Shown here: one piece after another, positions 27,272 through 37,593 of the stretch
How the letters are laid out: each line of letters begins with the position of its first letter
Numbering within the stretch: the first letter of the stretch is position 1
Assembly (NCBI GenBank): GCA_021779935.1
Contig: JAJXZT010000071.1
Coordinates: 62,001 to 126,000, forward strand
DNA length: 64,000 nucleotides
Origin: Acidobacteriota bacterium
Lineage (GTDB): Bacteria; Acidobacteriota; Terriglobia; Terriglobales; Acidobacteriaceae
Direction: 5' to 3'
Notes under the pieces: model-generated
Databases searched by the model: none
Told to the model about the DNA's origin: nothing
Seen by the model: only the letters and a program-made list of their open reading frames with translations
Position numbers and translations under genes: made by a program

Positions 27272-29212
27272 ATGTCTCTATGGCGGCAGTTCCTGTTCGT
27301 CGTGGCGCTTGTTTCCATCTCCGGCGCCACAACGCTCTTCGGCCAGTCGCAACCCCTCTCGGACCGCGTGGTTGCGTACCAGATCGACGCCACGTATCAC
27401 CCTGCCAACCATTCGCTGGACGCTACCGAAACGCTGACTTACACAAATAAGACCGGCCAGCCGCTCGATACCTTTCCCTTTCACCTTTATCTCAATGCCT
27501 TCCAGCCCAAGTCCACCTTCATGCGCGAGGACCAGATATCCGGTACTCGCGATCTCGGCAGCGGTTTCCGCTGGAAGAGCGAGTATTTCGGCGAGGATAA
27601 GGTCAAGTCCTTCGTCGTCGAAGGCATGGGCGACCTCACCAGTCAGATCCAGTTCATCGCCCCAGACGACGGCAATCCCGACGACCGCACTGTCTTCCAG
27701 GTGAAGTTGCCGAAGCCGATTCCGCCCAACGGGACCGTCACCTTCAAAATCGCCTTCCACGATCAGTTCCCGCAAGTTGTGGCTCGCAGCGGTTACAAGC
27801 GCGATTTCATCCTCGGGGGACAGTGGTTCCCAAAGGTCGGCGTCTGGTGGCACGGCGCCTGGAACTGCCACCAGTATCACAACACCACCGAGTTTTTTGC
27901 CGACTTCGGCACCTACGATGTCAACCTGACGCTGCCGTCTAACTTCAATGTCGGCGCCACTGGCGTCCAGACCGCCGAAAAGGCCAACTCCGACGGCACC
28001 AAGACGCTCACCTTCCATGCCCAGGATGTCATCGACTTCGCCTGGACCGCCGATCCGCACACCAAGATCGTGGAAAGCGAAGTGAATCTCTCCACCGGCC
28101 CCGTCAAGATCCGCATGCTCATGCAGCCCGGGCACATGGCCAGCGCACCACGCTATCTCCAGGCGCTCAAGGGAACCATGAAGCTCTTCGACGAGTGGTA
28201 CGGCCCATATCCGTATCCCCAGATCACCGTTGTCGATCCTCCGCACGGCGGCGGCGCGGCAGGCGGCATGGAGTACCCCACCTTCATCACCGCTGACACC
28301 ACCTGGTGGATGTCCAAGGCAATACTCGAACCTGAAGTCGTCGTCGCCCATGAGTACGGCCATCAGTACTGGTATGCCATGGTCGCCACCAACGAGTTCG
28401 AGGATGCGTGGCTCGATGAAGGCATCAACAGCTACTCCGAAGTAAAGGTGATGTCCGCCCTCTACGGCCGCAACACCAGCACGATCAATTCACGCATCGG
28501 CACGGTGGGTGATGGCTCCGTGCAGCGCCTTTCCTACCTCTCCGCCGCCGACCTGGACCCCATCAGCCGCAAGGCGTGGCAGTTCGCCAGCTACGGTTCT
28601 TATGGCGGCGTTACCTACGGCAAAACCGCCACCATGTTGCGCACTCTGCAGCACTTCATCGGCAAGGACACAGTGCAGAAAGCGCTGCGCGTGTACTTCA
28701 TGAAATATCGCTTCCAGCATCCCGACGGTCAGGACTTCATGAACACCGTCAGTCAGGTCGCCGGACAGAATCTCGACTGGTACTGGAGTCAGGCCGTCAA
28801 CGGCACACAGATCCTCGACTACGGAATTCTCTCGGCAGAGTCCCTTCCGACCGACTGGTACGAAAAAAATCCTCCGCCGGAAAAGAAGGGCGTGACCATG
28901 TATCGCGACTACGTCACCGTTCATCGTCTCGGCGACTTCATCCTGCCTGTCACCCTTCAGGTGAAGTTCGATGACGGCGAGACCATCCGCGCCCAGTGGG
29001 ACGGACAGGATCGCTGGCACCGCTTCGTGTGGGAAAAGAAAGCAAAACTCGTCTCCGCTGAAATCGACCCCGATCATGCCATTTACCTCGATCGCGATCG
29101 CTTCAACAACAGTTGGACGGCGAAACCCAACACTCGCGCCACGCAAAAAGTCAGCTTCTACCTTATGTATATGAAGCAATGGCTCGCGATGGCGATCGCG
29201 TGGCTGGCATAG
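27272..29212 (+). CDS. secreted M1 family zinc metallopeptidase
   Basis: The 646-aa protein begins with a signal peptide (about 1-24). It has an N-terminal beta domain of the M1 type, then AAGGMEYPTF in the place of the GAMEN exopeptidase motif, and the zinc site HEYGH at 360-364 with a second Glu at 383 in WLDEGINSY. It should remove N-terminal residues from peptides outside the cytoplasm. A good Shine-Dalgarno (AGGAG) precedes the ATG. The following membrane-protein gene starts 10 bases after its stop. Confidence 0.92.
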   Translation: MSLWRQFLFVVALVSISGATTLFGQSQPLSDRVVAYQIDATYHPANHSLDATETLTYTNKTGQPLDTFPFHLYLNAFQPKSTFMREDQISGTRDLGSGFRWKSEYFGEDKVKSFVVEGMGDLTSQIQFIAPDDGNPDDRTVFQVKLPKPIPPNGTVTFKIAFHDQFPQVVARSGYKRDFILGGQWFPKVGVWWHGAWNCHQYHNTTEFFADFGTYDVNLTLPSNFNVGATGVQTAEKANSDGTKTLTFHAQDVIDFAWTADPHTKIVESEVNLSTGPVKIRMLMQPGHMASAPRYLQALKGTMKLFDEWYGPYPYPQITVVDPPHGGGAAGGMEYPTFITADTTWWMSKAILEPEVVVAHEYGHQYWYAMVATNEFEDAWLDEGINSYSEVKVMSALYGRNTSTINSRIGTVGDGSVQRLSYLSAADLDPISRKAWQFASYGSYGGVTYGKTATMLRTLQHFIGKDTVQKALRVYFMKYRFQHPDGQDFMNTVSQVAGQNLDWYWSQAVNGTQILDYGILSAESLPTDWYEKNPPPEKKGVTMYRDYVTVHRLGDFILPVTLQVKFDDGETIRAQWDGQDRWHRFVWEKKAKLVSAEIDPDHAIYLDRDRFNNSWTAKPNTRATQKVSFYLMYMKQWLAMAIAWLA

Positions 29213-29222
29213 GAGGATGGAG

Positions 29223-30179
29223 ATGAACGAAAAAGGATTTGTTCGCAGGGGAGCCGCACTCGTATGGCGCCACCAGCGTCTTGTCTGGTGGATCTTTGCC
29301 GTCAACTACATCCTCGCCTGGCTGGCCACTTTGCCTGAGCGCATCGCCATCGGCAAGGTGCTCAACCTCAGCCTCGCCGCCACGCCCAACCTCGTCAATC
29401 GCTTCGACATCGCAGCGGCCGTCGAACTCCTCACCCGGCCGAGTGTTCCGATGCAGGCGCTTGCCTCCACATCGTTGTCCGTGGCCGTCGTCTTTCTCGT
29501 CTACATGGTCTTTCTCGACGGCGGCATCCTCACCGTCTATATGCAGGATCGCAAGCTGTCGAAGGCGGAGTTTTTCGAAAACTGCGGCGACTTCTTCTGG
29601 CGGATGGTTCGCCTTTTGTTGTTCTCTGTCGTACCCTTCGGCATTCTCGCCGTTCTCTACAGCGTGCTCAACAAGTGGAGCGATCGCCTCAGCCGCGACG
29701 CCGCGCCCGAAAAGCTCGGCTTCTGGGTTCTGGTGATCGGCGGATTCATCATCCTGCTCGCGGCGCTCTACGTCCGCCTCTGGTTTGACGTTGCACAGGT
29801 AAGGGCCGTTGCGCAGGACGAGCGTGGCATGTTCCGCAACATGATTCGCTCATTTGTCATCACCCTGCGCTCCCTGCCGTCGCTCGTCTGGATGTACTTC
29901 CGCATCAGCCTCGTCGCCTGGGCCGTGCTGTTCGCCGGCCTCTGGATTTGGTTGCGGCTGCCGCACGCCGCCGTGGCCCGCTCCATGGTGCTTCTTGAAG
30001 TCATCCTGCTCGTGCAGATCGCGTCACGCCTCTGGCAGCGCGCCAGCGCTATCCAGTGGTATCACAAATACGCGGCCGATCACCCCGTGGTCGCCATTGC
30101 ATTCACCACCCCTGCGCCAGTCCAGATCGTCGAACCGCCCGCCGGTCCCGAATCTCCGGCGCCGGAAACACAATCCTAG
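29223..30179 (+). CDS. polytopic membrane protein of unknown function
   Basis: The protein is 318 aa with about six transmembrane helices and a Pro-rich C-terminal tail. The start is the ATG at 29223: AGGAGG ends at 29216, giving 6-nt spacing, whereas the ATG at 29217 would leave no spacing. It directly follows the M1 peptidase gene, so the two are one operon. No family is recognised. A role in assembling or exporting the peptidase is possible but unsupported. Confidence 0.75.
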   Translation: MNEKGFVRRGAALVWRHQRLVWWIFAVNYILAWLATLPERIAIGKVLNLSLAATPNLVNRFDIAAAVELLTRPSVPMQALASTSLSVAVVFLVYMVFLDGGILTVYMQDRKLSKAEFFENCGDFFWRMVRLLLFSVVPFGILAVLYSVLNKWSDRLSRDAAPEKLGFWVLVIGGFIILLAALYVRLWFDVAQVRAVAQDERGMFRNMIRSFVITLRSLPSLVWMYFRISLVAWAVLFAGLWIWLRLPHAAVARSMVLLEVILLVQIASRLWQRASAIQWYHKYAADHPVVAIAFTTPAPVQIVEPPAGPESPAPETQS

Positions 30180-30193
30180 GCTCCACGCAGTCG

Positions 30194-30224
30194 AAAGGCG
30201 CGGATCGTCTCCGCGCCTTTTTCT
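30194..30224. terminator. bidirectional intrinsic terminator
   Basis: A 10-bp stem AAGGCGCGGA / TCCGCGCCTT is flanked by A and T runs. It sits between the convergent membrane-protein and gpmI genes and can end both transcripts. Confidence 0.88.
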
Positions 30225-30252
30225 TGCCTTCCAATCATCTGATCCGCTTCCT

Positions 30253-31860
30253 CTACTGCTTTTTCACCCGCAGATCGTGTCCCGTCATCTCCTTCGGTTG
30301 AGGAATGCCCAGTGTCCCCAGGATTGTCGGTGAAATATCCTGCAACGCTCCGTCGCCCCGCAACGTGAAGGTGTCCGCGTTTTCCGCAACGTAAATAAAC
30401 GGCACTGGATTTGTCGTGTGTGCCGTCTGCGGCCCGCCCGTTGCCGGATCGATCATCTGTTCCGCGTTGCCGTGGTCTGCCGTCACCAGCATCGCGCCGC
30501 CTTTGCGTTTCACTGCGCGATAAATTTCGCCCAGGCACGCGTCCACCGTCTCCACGGCTTTCACCGTCGGCTCGATTTTTCCCGAGTGCCCCACCATGTC
30601 CGCGTTCGCAAAGTTCACCACCATCACGTCGAACGTGCCTTCCTCCACCGCTTTCACCACGGCTTCGGCAACCCCTGCCGCGCTCATCTCCGGCTTCAGA
30701 TCGTAGGTCGCCACCTTCGGCGACTGCACCATGATTCGGTCCTCGCCCGGAAACGGCTTCTCCACTCCGCCATTAAAGAAGTACGTCACGTGCGCATACT
30801 TCTCCGTCTCGGCCACGCGCAGGTTGCGCATGTTGAGGTTGCTCATCACGTTCGCCAGGATATTCCCCAGCGACTCCGGCGGAATCATCATCGGCAGCGT
30901 GAACTTCGGGTCGTACTGCGTGAAGCACACGTACTTCAGGTTCTTCGGAACCTCGCTGCGCGGAATCGTCTCATCGAGCGCCTCCCACGCATCCAGGTTG
31001 CGTCCCCCGTCGGCCGTCAACCCGCTCTCGCGAGCCAGGCAACGCGTGATCTGACGCGCGCGGTCGGCGCGGAAGTTGAAATTGATCACCACGTCTTCGT
31101 CGCGGATCGTCGCCACCGGCTCGTTCTTCGCGTCCACGCACACAAACGGCATGATGAATTCGTCCGTCACGCCCTTGTTGTAGGACTCCTTCGTTCCCTG
31201 CACCGCGTCCGTGTACGCTCCGCCCTCGGCCTTGCCGTGCACCATTGCGTCGAACGCTTTCTTCTGGCGGTCCCATTTCTTGTCGCGATCCATCGCGTAG
31301 TAACGCCCGCTCACCGTCGCAACTTTGCCCACGCCGTACTCGCGCATCTTCTGCTGCAACTGCTCGATATAGCCCGCGCCTGAAGTCGGCAGCGTGTCGC
31401 GTCCATCCATGAAGCAGTGCACGAACACCCGCTCCACGCCGTTCATCTTCGCCATCTTCAGCAGCGCGTAGAGATGGTTCTGGTGCGAGTGCACGCCACC
31501 GTCGGAAAGCAGCCCACACAGATGCAACCTGCGACCGTTCACCTTCGCCGCGTTCATCGCCTCCAGCAGCGTCGGGTCCTTGGAGAACTCTCCCTTCTCG
31601 ATCATCAGGTCGATCTTCGTGATGTCCATGTAGACGACCCGGCCCGCGCCAATGTTCAGGTGGCCGACTTCGCTGTTCCCCATCTGTCCCGTCGGCAGCC
31701 CCACGAACCGCCCGCTCGTGTGCACCAGCGTGTTCGGGAACTCCAGCAGCATCTTGTCGTAGTTCGGCTTGCGCGCCAGCGAGATTGCATTGGCCTTCGA
31801 TGGCGGCGCATATCCCCAGCCATCCAGAATGATCAGAATGAGCGGCTTCGGCTTTGGCAT
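30253..31860 (-). CDS. gpmI: 2,3-bisphosphoglycerate-independent phosphoglycerate mutase
   Basis: GpmI interconverts 3- and 2-phosphoglycerate using two manganese ions. The 535-aa protein shows LDGWG (Asp13 metal ligand), the catalytic Ser63 in [16 protein letters not shown] and [11 protein letters not shown], all diagnostic. It lies downstream of eno and the DUF2059 gene on the same strand, so two consecutive lower-glycolysis enzymes appear to share a transcription unit. Length is normal. Confidence 0.97.
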   Translation of the reverse strand: MPKPKPLILIILDGWGYAPPSKANAISLARKPNYDKMLLEFPNTLVHTSGRFVGLPTGQMGNSEVGHLNIGAGRVVYMDITKIDLMIEKGEFSKDPTLLEAMNAAKVNGRRLHLCGLLSDGGVHSHQNHLYALLKMAKMNGVERVFVHCFMDGRDTLPTSGAGYIEQLQQKMREYGVGKVATVSGRYYAMDRDKKWDRQKKAFDAMVHGKAEGGAYTDAVQGTKESYNKGVTDEFIMPFVCVDAKNEPVATIRDEDVVINFNFRADRARQITRCLARESGLTADGGRNLDAWEALDETIPRSEVPKNLKYVCFTQYDPKFTLPMMIPPESLGNILANVMSNLNMRNLRVAETEKYAHVTYFFNGGVEKPFPGEDRIMVQSPKVATYDLKPEMSAAGVAEAVVKAVEEGTFDVMVVNFANADMVGHSGKIEPTVKAVETVDACLGEIYRAVKRKGGAMLVTADHGNAEQMIDPATGGPQTAHTTNPVPFIYVAENADTFTLRGDGALQDISPTILGTLGIPQPKEMTGHDLRVKKQ

Positions 31861-31933
31861 CTTTTCCCTTCAGAAATTAATTTCGGCATTGCAGGCGTGT
31901 GGAATTCAATGGGACCGTCGGGCGAACCGTCGC

Positions 31934-32470
31934 TTACTTCTTGGGCGCGGCCTCGTTCGGGTTCTCGTCGTTGAGATGATTGAGGACTTCTCCCAATCGT
32001 TGCTCAATCTCAACCCGCTTGGCCTCGTACTTCGCCGAGGAGGCCTGCATTACTTCCTGCATGATCACCGGCATGTTCGCCAGGAAGTGTTGTCCAGCCG
32101 GCGACGAGTAGAACGCAACCGCGGCATCCACATCGTCCTTCGTCAGGTGACGCCGGTAGATGTCCGTCAGCATCGACATCATCTCGTCGCGGCTCACCGC
32201 GTGCATCGCTTCGTCGATTGCCGCGTCAATCTTCCGCAGGCTCTTCTCCGGCGTATTTGGATGCTCGTGCAGCCATGAATCGCGCATCTGCTGCTTGATC
32301 TGCGACGCAATCATGTTTGTCGATGCATCGATCTGTTCACTCGCATGCATCACTTCCATCAGCTTCATCACGGCTTCGCGCGAAGGAGCGTTCGCCGGAA
32401 AGTCCTGCGCAAACAGCGGAACCGCCATCACGATCATGGCCAATACAACCGCACCAAGTCTTTTTTTCAT
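31934..32470 (-). CDS. secreted DUF2059 protein
   Basis: The 178-aa protein starts at the ATG at 32470 with a signal peptide (MKKRLGAVVLAMIVMAVPLFA). The mature part is helical with the DUF2059 pattern LTDIYRRHLTKDDVDAAVAFYSSPAGQ. The family is periplasmic or exported and has no assigned function. It sits between eno and gpmI with gaps of 68 and 73 bases, apparently in the same unit. Confidence 0.85.
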   Translation of the reverse strand: MKKRLGAVVLAMIVMAVPLFAQDFPANAPSREAVMKLMEVMHASEQIDASTNMIASQIKQQMRDSWLHEHPNTPEKSLRKIDAAIDEAMHAVSRDEMMSMLTDIYRRHLTKDDVDAAVAFYSSPAGQHFLANMPVIMQEVMQASSAKYEAKRVEIEQRLGEVLNHLNDENPNEAAPKK

Positions 32471-32490
32471 TTCCGTATTCCGTCTCTTTT

Positions 32491-32522
32491 CATGGGACGC
32501 CACGGAGCCGCGGCGTCCCATG
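32491..32522 (-). terminator. long hairpin at the 3' end of eno
   Basis: A perfect 11-bp stem (CATGGGACGCC / GGCGTCCCATG) with a 10-nt loop starts 17 bases after the eno stop codon. No T-run follows on the minus strand, so it probably stabilises the eno mRNA end or partially terminates, letting some transcription pass into the DUF2059-gpmI pair. Confidence 0.45.
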
Positions 32523-32538
32523 CCATTTCAACTGACGA

Positions 32539-34264
<1,726 letters not shown>

Positions 34265-35023
34265 ATGCTGAGACGTCTATCTCTATTACTCATCCTCGCC
34301 TCTGTACTTGGCGGTCTGGCTGCCGCGCAGCAGGACAGTTCCAATCGCAAGCCAACGGCGTATGTCGATACCTCCGCCCCCACGAGCTCCTCGGTTGCCC
34401 CGGACACTCAGTCCCCGGTGCTTACGCCGCGCACTTCCAGCGAGCCCGTGCTGCTTCCTGTCGGCACCGCCATCTACATGAAACTTAAGTCCGGGATTTC
34501 CACCAGTTCCAGCCGGCCGGGGGACCGATTCACCGCGAACGTAACTCAGCCCGTCCAGGTCAATGGCCAGACTGTTATCCCCGTCGGCGCAACCGTGCAT
34601 GGACGCATCACGCGCCTCTCCCAGCCGCGCCGCATCCTCGGACGCCCATCCATCGACCTGCGTCCGGATAGCGTCGTGCTGCCCGGTGGCAAAACGCTTC
34701 CCATTAGCGCCGTCGTCGTCGATACCGGCAACCCGCGCCGCCTTCACGTAAACGATGAAGGCCGCATCAACGGTCCCGGCGTCTCCAGGGGAGACAAGAT
34801 TGAAGGCGTTGCCCTCACAGGGTCTGGTGCGGTGGTTGGAACCGTGGTGGCAGGCCCCACGGGAACAGTTCTTGGTGCGGCCGCCGGCGCCACGGCAACT
34901 CTCGGACATTGGCTCATCAAGCGCCATTCACTGAGCATCCCCGCTGGCACGGAGATCATTCTCGAAATCAGCAACTCCGTCTATGACGACCGCGCTCCGC
35001 AGCAGGTCGCCGCAGCCGAATAG
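34265..35023 (+). CDS. secreted protein with TrbI/VirB10-like beta domain
   Basis: The 252-aa protein begins with a signal peptide (MLRRLSLLLILASVLGGLAAA). A Ser/Thr/Pro-rich linker (about 25-65) follows, then a beta-rich domain with LLPVGTAIYMKLKSGI, DRFTANVT and VIPVGATVHGRI, resembling the outer-membrane domain of VirB10/TrbI. Residues 180-215 are Gly/Ala-rich and may form a membrane-associated helix. No conjugation genes are nearby, so the likeness reflects shared fold rather than a secretion system. The start is fixed by GGAGG upstream. Confidence 0.75.
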   Translation: MLRRLSLLLILASVLGGLAAAQQDSSNRKPTAYVDTSAPTSSSVAPDTQSPVLTPRTSSEPVLLPVGTAIYMKLKSGISTSSSRPGDRFTANVTQPVQVNGQTVIPVGATVHGRITRLSQPRRILGRPSIDLRPDSVVLPGGKTLPISAVVVDTGNPRRLHVNDEGRINGPGVSRGDKIEGVALTGSGAVVGTVVAGPTGTVLGAAAGATATLGHWLIKRHSLSIPAGTEIILEISNSVYDDRAPQQVAAAE

Positions 35024-35043
35024 CTCTTCTTGTAGAGAAATTT

Positions 35044-35088
35044 AGGCCCCATTCCAACGTCTCCCGTTCGAATGGGGCCTTTACTTTT
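35044..35088 (+). terminator. intrinsic terminator after the TrbI-like gene
   Basis: An 11-bp stem AGGCCCCATTC / GAATGGGGCCT with a 15-nt loop is followed by TTACTTTT, 20 bases after the stop codon. Confidence 0.85.
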
Positions 35089-35149
35089 GCTTATCGCTTT
35101 CGAGGGCGTCTCATTCAAGCCGCTTTTGCTCGAGTGGGGTAGTTGCTTT

Positions 35150-35238
35150 TGACTTTGCTTGCAACTTGCCGCTTGTTGCTTGCAGTTCGCGCTTCTTCTC
35201 CCCCTGCTCGAAACTCGAAACTTGGAACTCGAAACCGG
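35150..35238. repeat. degenerate short tandem words in intergenic DNA
   Basis: Two families of imperfect words occur back to back: CTTGCAACTTG-like units (about 35157-35187) and ACTCGAAACT-like units (about 35208-35236). They are not coding. Similar word-salad intergenic DNA occurs again at about 43130-43320. Confidence 0.5.
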
Positions 35239-35244
35239 CTTTCC

Positions 35245-37476
35245 TTAGTCCCCTGCCGAGCTGTATGCATTCATCGCCAGCTCTTCTTCCGGCTGCACCT
35301 TCAGGTCGAGCGATCCTTCTACCGGAAGCGCGTCCAGCGGCAGCCCGTCGCGAATCGCTACAAAGCGCATATTGATATCGCTCTCCAGCTCCGCGCCAAT
35401 CAGTTCGAACGGCATCTTGAACTCAAAGAGTTTTTGCATCGCGGCTTCCACGCCTTTCGGCTCCTCCGACGACGCCACTACCATCTTTTTGCCGTTCTGC
35501 GTAAGCACCCATCCATCCAGCTTCGCTTCTCGAACCTGCATCTCCAGCCGGTATGTCTGCCGCTCCGCGCCCTCTTTTCCCGTGGAGAACTGCACCGCGA
35601 TCTGCCACTCCTTCGCGTCAATCGACGATGCGAAATCGAGCCGTCCGTAAACGTTCGCTTCGTCCACTCCCGCGTAGGCCGCATCCAGCAGAAACTGTTT
35701 CCCGTGCATCGACCCGCCGCGTTGATCGCTCGTGAACATCGCCGCGCCCATCCAGTCGAAGTAGCTCGTCGCGTATCCATCGATCTGTGGCCGCACAAAC
35801 GCCGTCTGCGGAACCACCATCGGCCGCGCCACTCCCGCTGCAATCGGACGCGCCAGGTGTTCCGGCGGAACTCCGCCCAGCGCCTGGTACACATTCGAGA
35901 GATGTTTGCGATAAAGCTCGTCGAAGTCCCTGTCGTTCGCCGAGTGATGCTCCGGGCCGTACCACCAGTTCCAGTCGCTTCCTTCCGCAATCAGCAGTTC
36001 CTCGTAGGCCAGCTCCTGCTGTTCCGGTTTCACCTTTGATGCGTTCGCGTCGTAGTAGTCGCGTGCTTCCGCCAGGTATTCCCATGCGCGATTATCTTCG
36101 CGTGCGCCTATCCAGACGTTGAAGTTCGCATTGATCCACGACCCTGGCACAAGTCCCGTCAGCTTTCCAAAGCGATCCTTGCTGTGCCGCTCGATCGCCT
36201 CGGAAATCGTCACCGGCTCAATCGCCGGGTCATTCTGCAATCCTTCGTAGAAGCGCCGCAGGAACTCTCTTCCCGACTCCGGGAACGTCTCCCACGCATT
36301 CTCTCCGTCCAGAATGATCGGCACCACGGCGTCTCTGCCACTCTCCAGCACCGGCGCCGCCGAACTCTTTATGTTGTTCAGCAGATGTGCCGCCGCCTCT
36401 TTGGCTGGCATCCCGGCATACACAAACCCGATCATGTCGGACATGCGGTGATCGCGGAAGATCATCTTCATCCGCGACCCGTCCTTCTCGTACTGGTAGA
36501 TGTTGTAGAGTGTTGCGGCGCTCTCCGCTCGCAACCGTTCGCCGTCTCGCTGGAAGTTGAAGTTCAGCGAACGCGACAGCACGCCTTCGTCCGTTGCCAT
36601 CCACTCCACTCCATTGGCCGCGGCAATCGCCACCGCCTCATCCGAAACGCTTCCCTCCGACGGCCACATGCCCTTCGGCCTTATGCCAAAGATTTGCTCA
36701 TGTGAATCCATCGCCCGCCGTATCTGGTCGCTCGCGTCTTCCGGATGCCGGAACCGCACGCGCGGCAAGGGAAGCCCCGGCGACGATGCCGCCCCCGCAT
36801 TCGTATCGCACAGCAGCGGCAGAATCGGATGGTAGTACGGCGTCGTGGAGATTTCGATTCCTCCGCGCTTCGCCGCCGCTTCATAGGCCGGCAGCGTCCG
36901 CTCGATGATCTCCAGTTCCTTCCGCATCACCAGCTTCTGGTCTTCGTGCGTGAATCCGCGTCCCTTCCGGACCAGTTCCCTGATCTCCGGGGCTTGCAGG
37001 TAGTACTCGTCCATCCACGCAATCTGCGAGAGCACTTGCAGGTCCGTGTAGTCGCGCAGTGTAAAGTTCACCGCCGCCCGCGCCGGGTCCGGCCCCGCCA
37101 CCCTCACCCGCTCATAGAGCTCGCGGTAGCGCGCATAGCGCCCGATCATCCGGTCCGGATTGGCGTGGAAGAGATACTGCAGCGCAAATCGCCGTTCTTC
37201 GGGCGTCAGATCTGCCGCCGGCTTCGCCGCAATGTCGTAGAACGTGTCGTGGAACGACTCTGACGCATAGTCCCTGATCTGCTCGACCAGTGACGGAACA
37301 AGGTTGAAATTCTGGTGCACTTCCGGAAACTCGTCCAGAAGCTTCACCATGCCGTAGTAGTCCTTCATGGCATGCAAACGCACCCAAGGCAGGCGATAGT
37401 CGCCCGTCACCAGGTCCTTGTAGAAAGGCTGGTGCATGTGCCAGAGAACTACGACTCGAAGATTACCGGTAGCCAT
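35245..37476 (-). CDS. GH57 family glycoside hydrolase (alpha-amylase/amylopullulanase type)
   Basis: The 743-aa protein hydrolyses alpha-glucans. GH57 motifs are in order: HMHQP at about 13-17, the nucleophile Glu274 in GMWPSEG, and the acid/base Asp390 in IILDGENAWE. Residues beyond about 500 form a beta-rich accessory domain (DUF3536-like region and FxFKMPFELIG-type end). No signal peptide is seen, so it probably acts on internal glycogen, consistent with glgA in the same window. Specificity (amylase, pullulanase or branching) is not resolved. Confidence 0.9.
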   Translation of the reverse strand: MATGNLRVVVLWHMHQPFYKDLVTGDYRLPWVRLHAMKDYYGMVKLLDEFPEVHQNFNLVPSLVEQIRDYASESFHDTFYDIAAKPAADLTPEERRFALQYLFHANPDRMIGRYARYRELYERVRVAGPDPARAAVNFTLRDYTDLQVLSQIAWMDEYYLQAPEIRELVRKGRGFTHEDQKLVMRKELEIIERTLPAYEAAAKRGGIEISTTPYYHPILPLLCDTNAGAASSPGLPLPRVRFRHPEDASDQIRRAMDSHEQIFGIRPKGMWPSEGSVSDEAVAIAAANGVEWMATDEGVLSRSLNFNFQRDGERLRAESAATLYNIYQYEKDGSRMKMIFRDHRMSDMIGFVYAGMPAKEAAAHLLNNIKSSAAPVLESGRDAVVPIILDGENAWETFPESGREFLRRFYEGLQNDPAIEPVTISEAIERHSKDRFGKLTGLVPGSWINANFNVWIGAREDNRAWEYLAEARDYYDANASKVKPEQQELAYEELLIAEGSDWNWWYGPEHHSANDRDFDELYRKHLSNVYQALGGVPPEHLARPIAAGVARPMVVPQTAFVRPQIDGYATSYFDWMGAAMFTSDQRGGSMHGKQFLLDAAYAGVDEANVYGRLDFASSIDAKEWQIAVQFSTGKEGAERQTYRLEMQVREAKLDGWVLTQNGKKMVVASSEEPKGVEAAMQKLFEFKMPFELIGAELESDINMRFVAIRDGLPLDALPVEGSLDLKVQPEEELAMNAYSSAGD

Positions 37477-37593
37477 GACGTGTGGGGAGTCCTGCGATGA
37501 AAGATATAGGATACGCTTTCATTTCGCCACGCGCTACATGCTAGACTTTTGCTGGCTGTGCCACGATTGGGGCACGCGTTACACCGGACACCT

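Noticed and set aside
34265-35023. part of a type IV secretion system
   Set aside because: The VirB10-like fold is isolated and no virB/trb neighbours exist.
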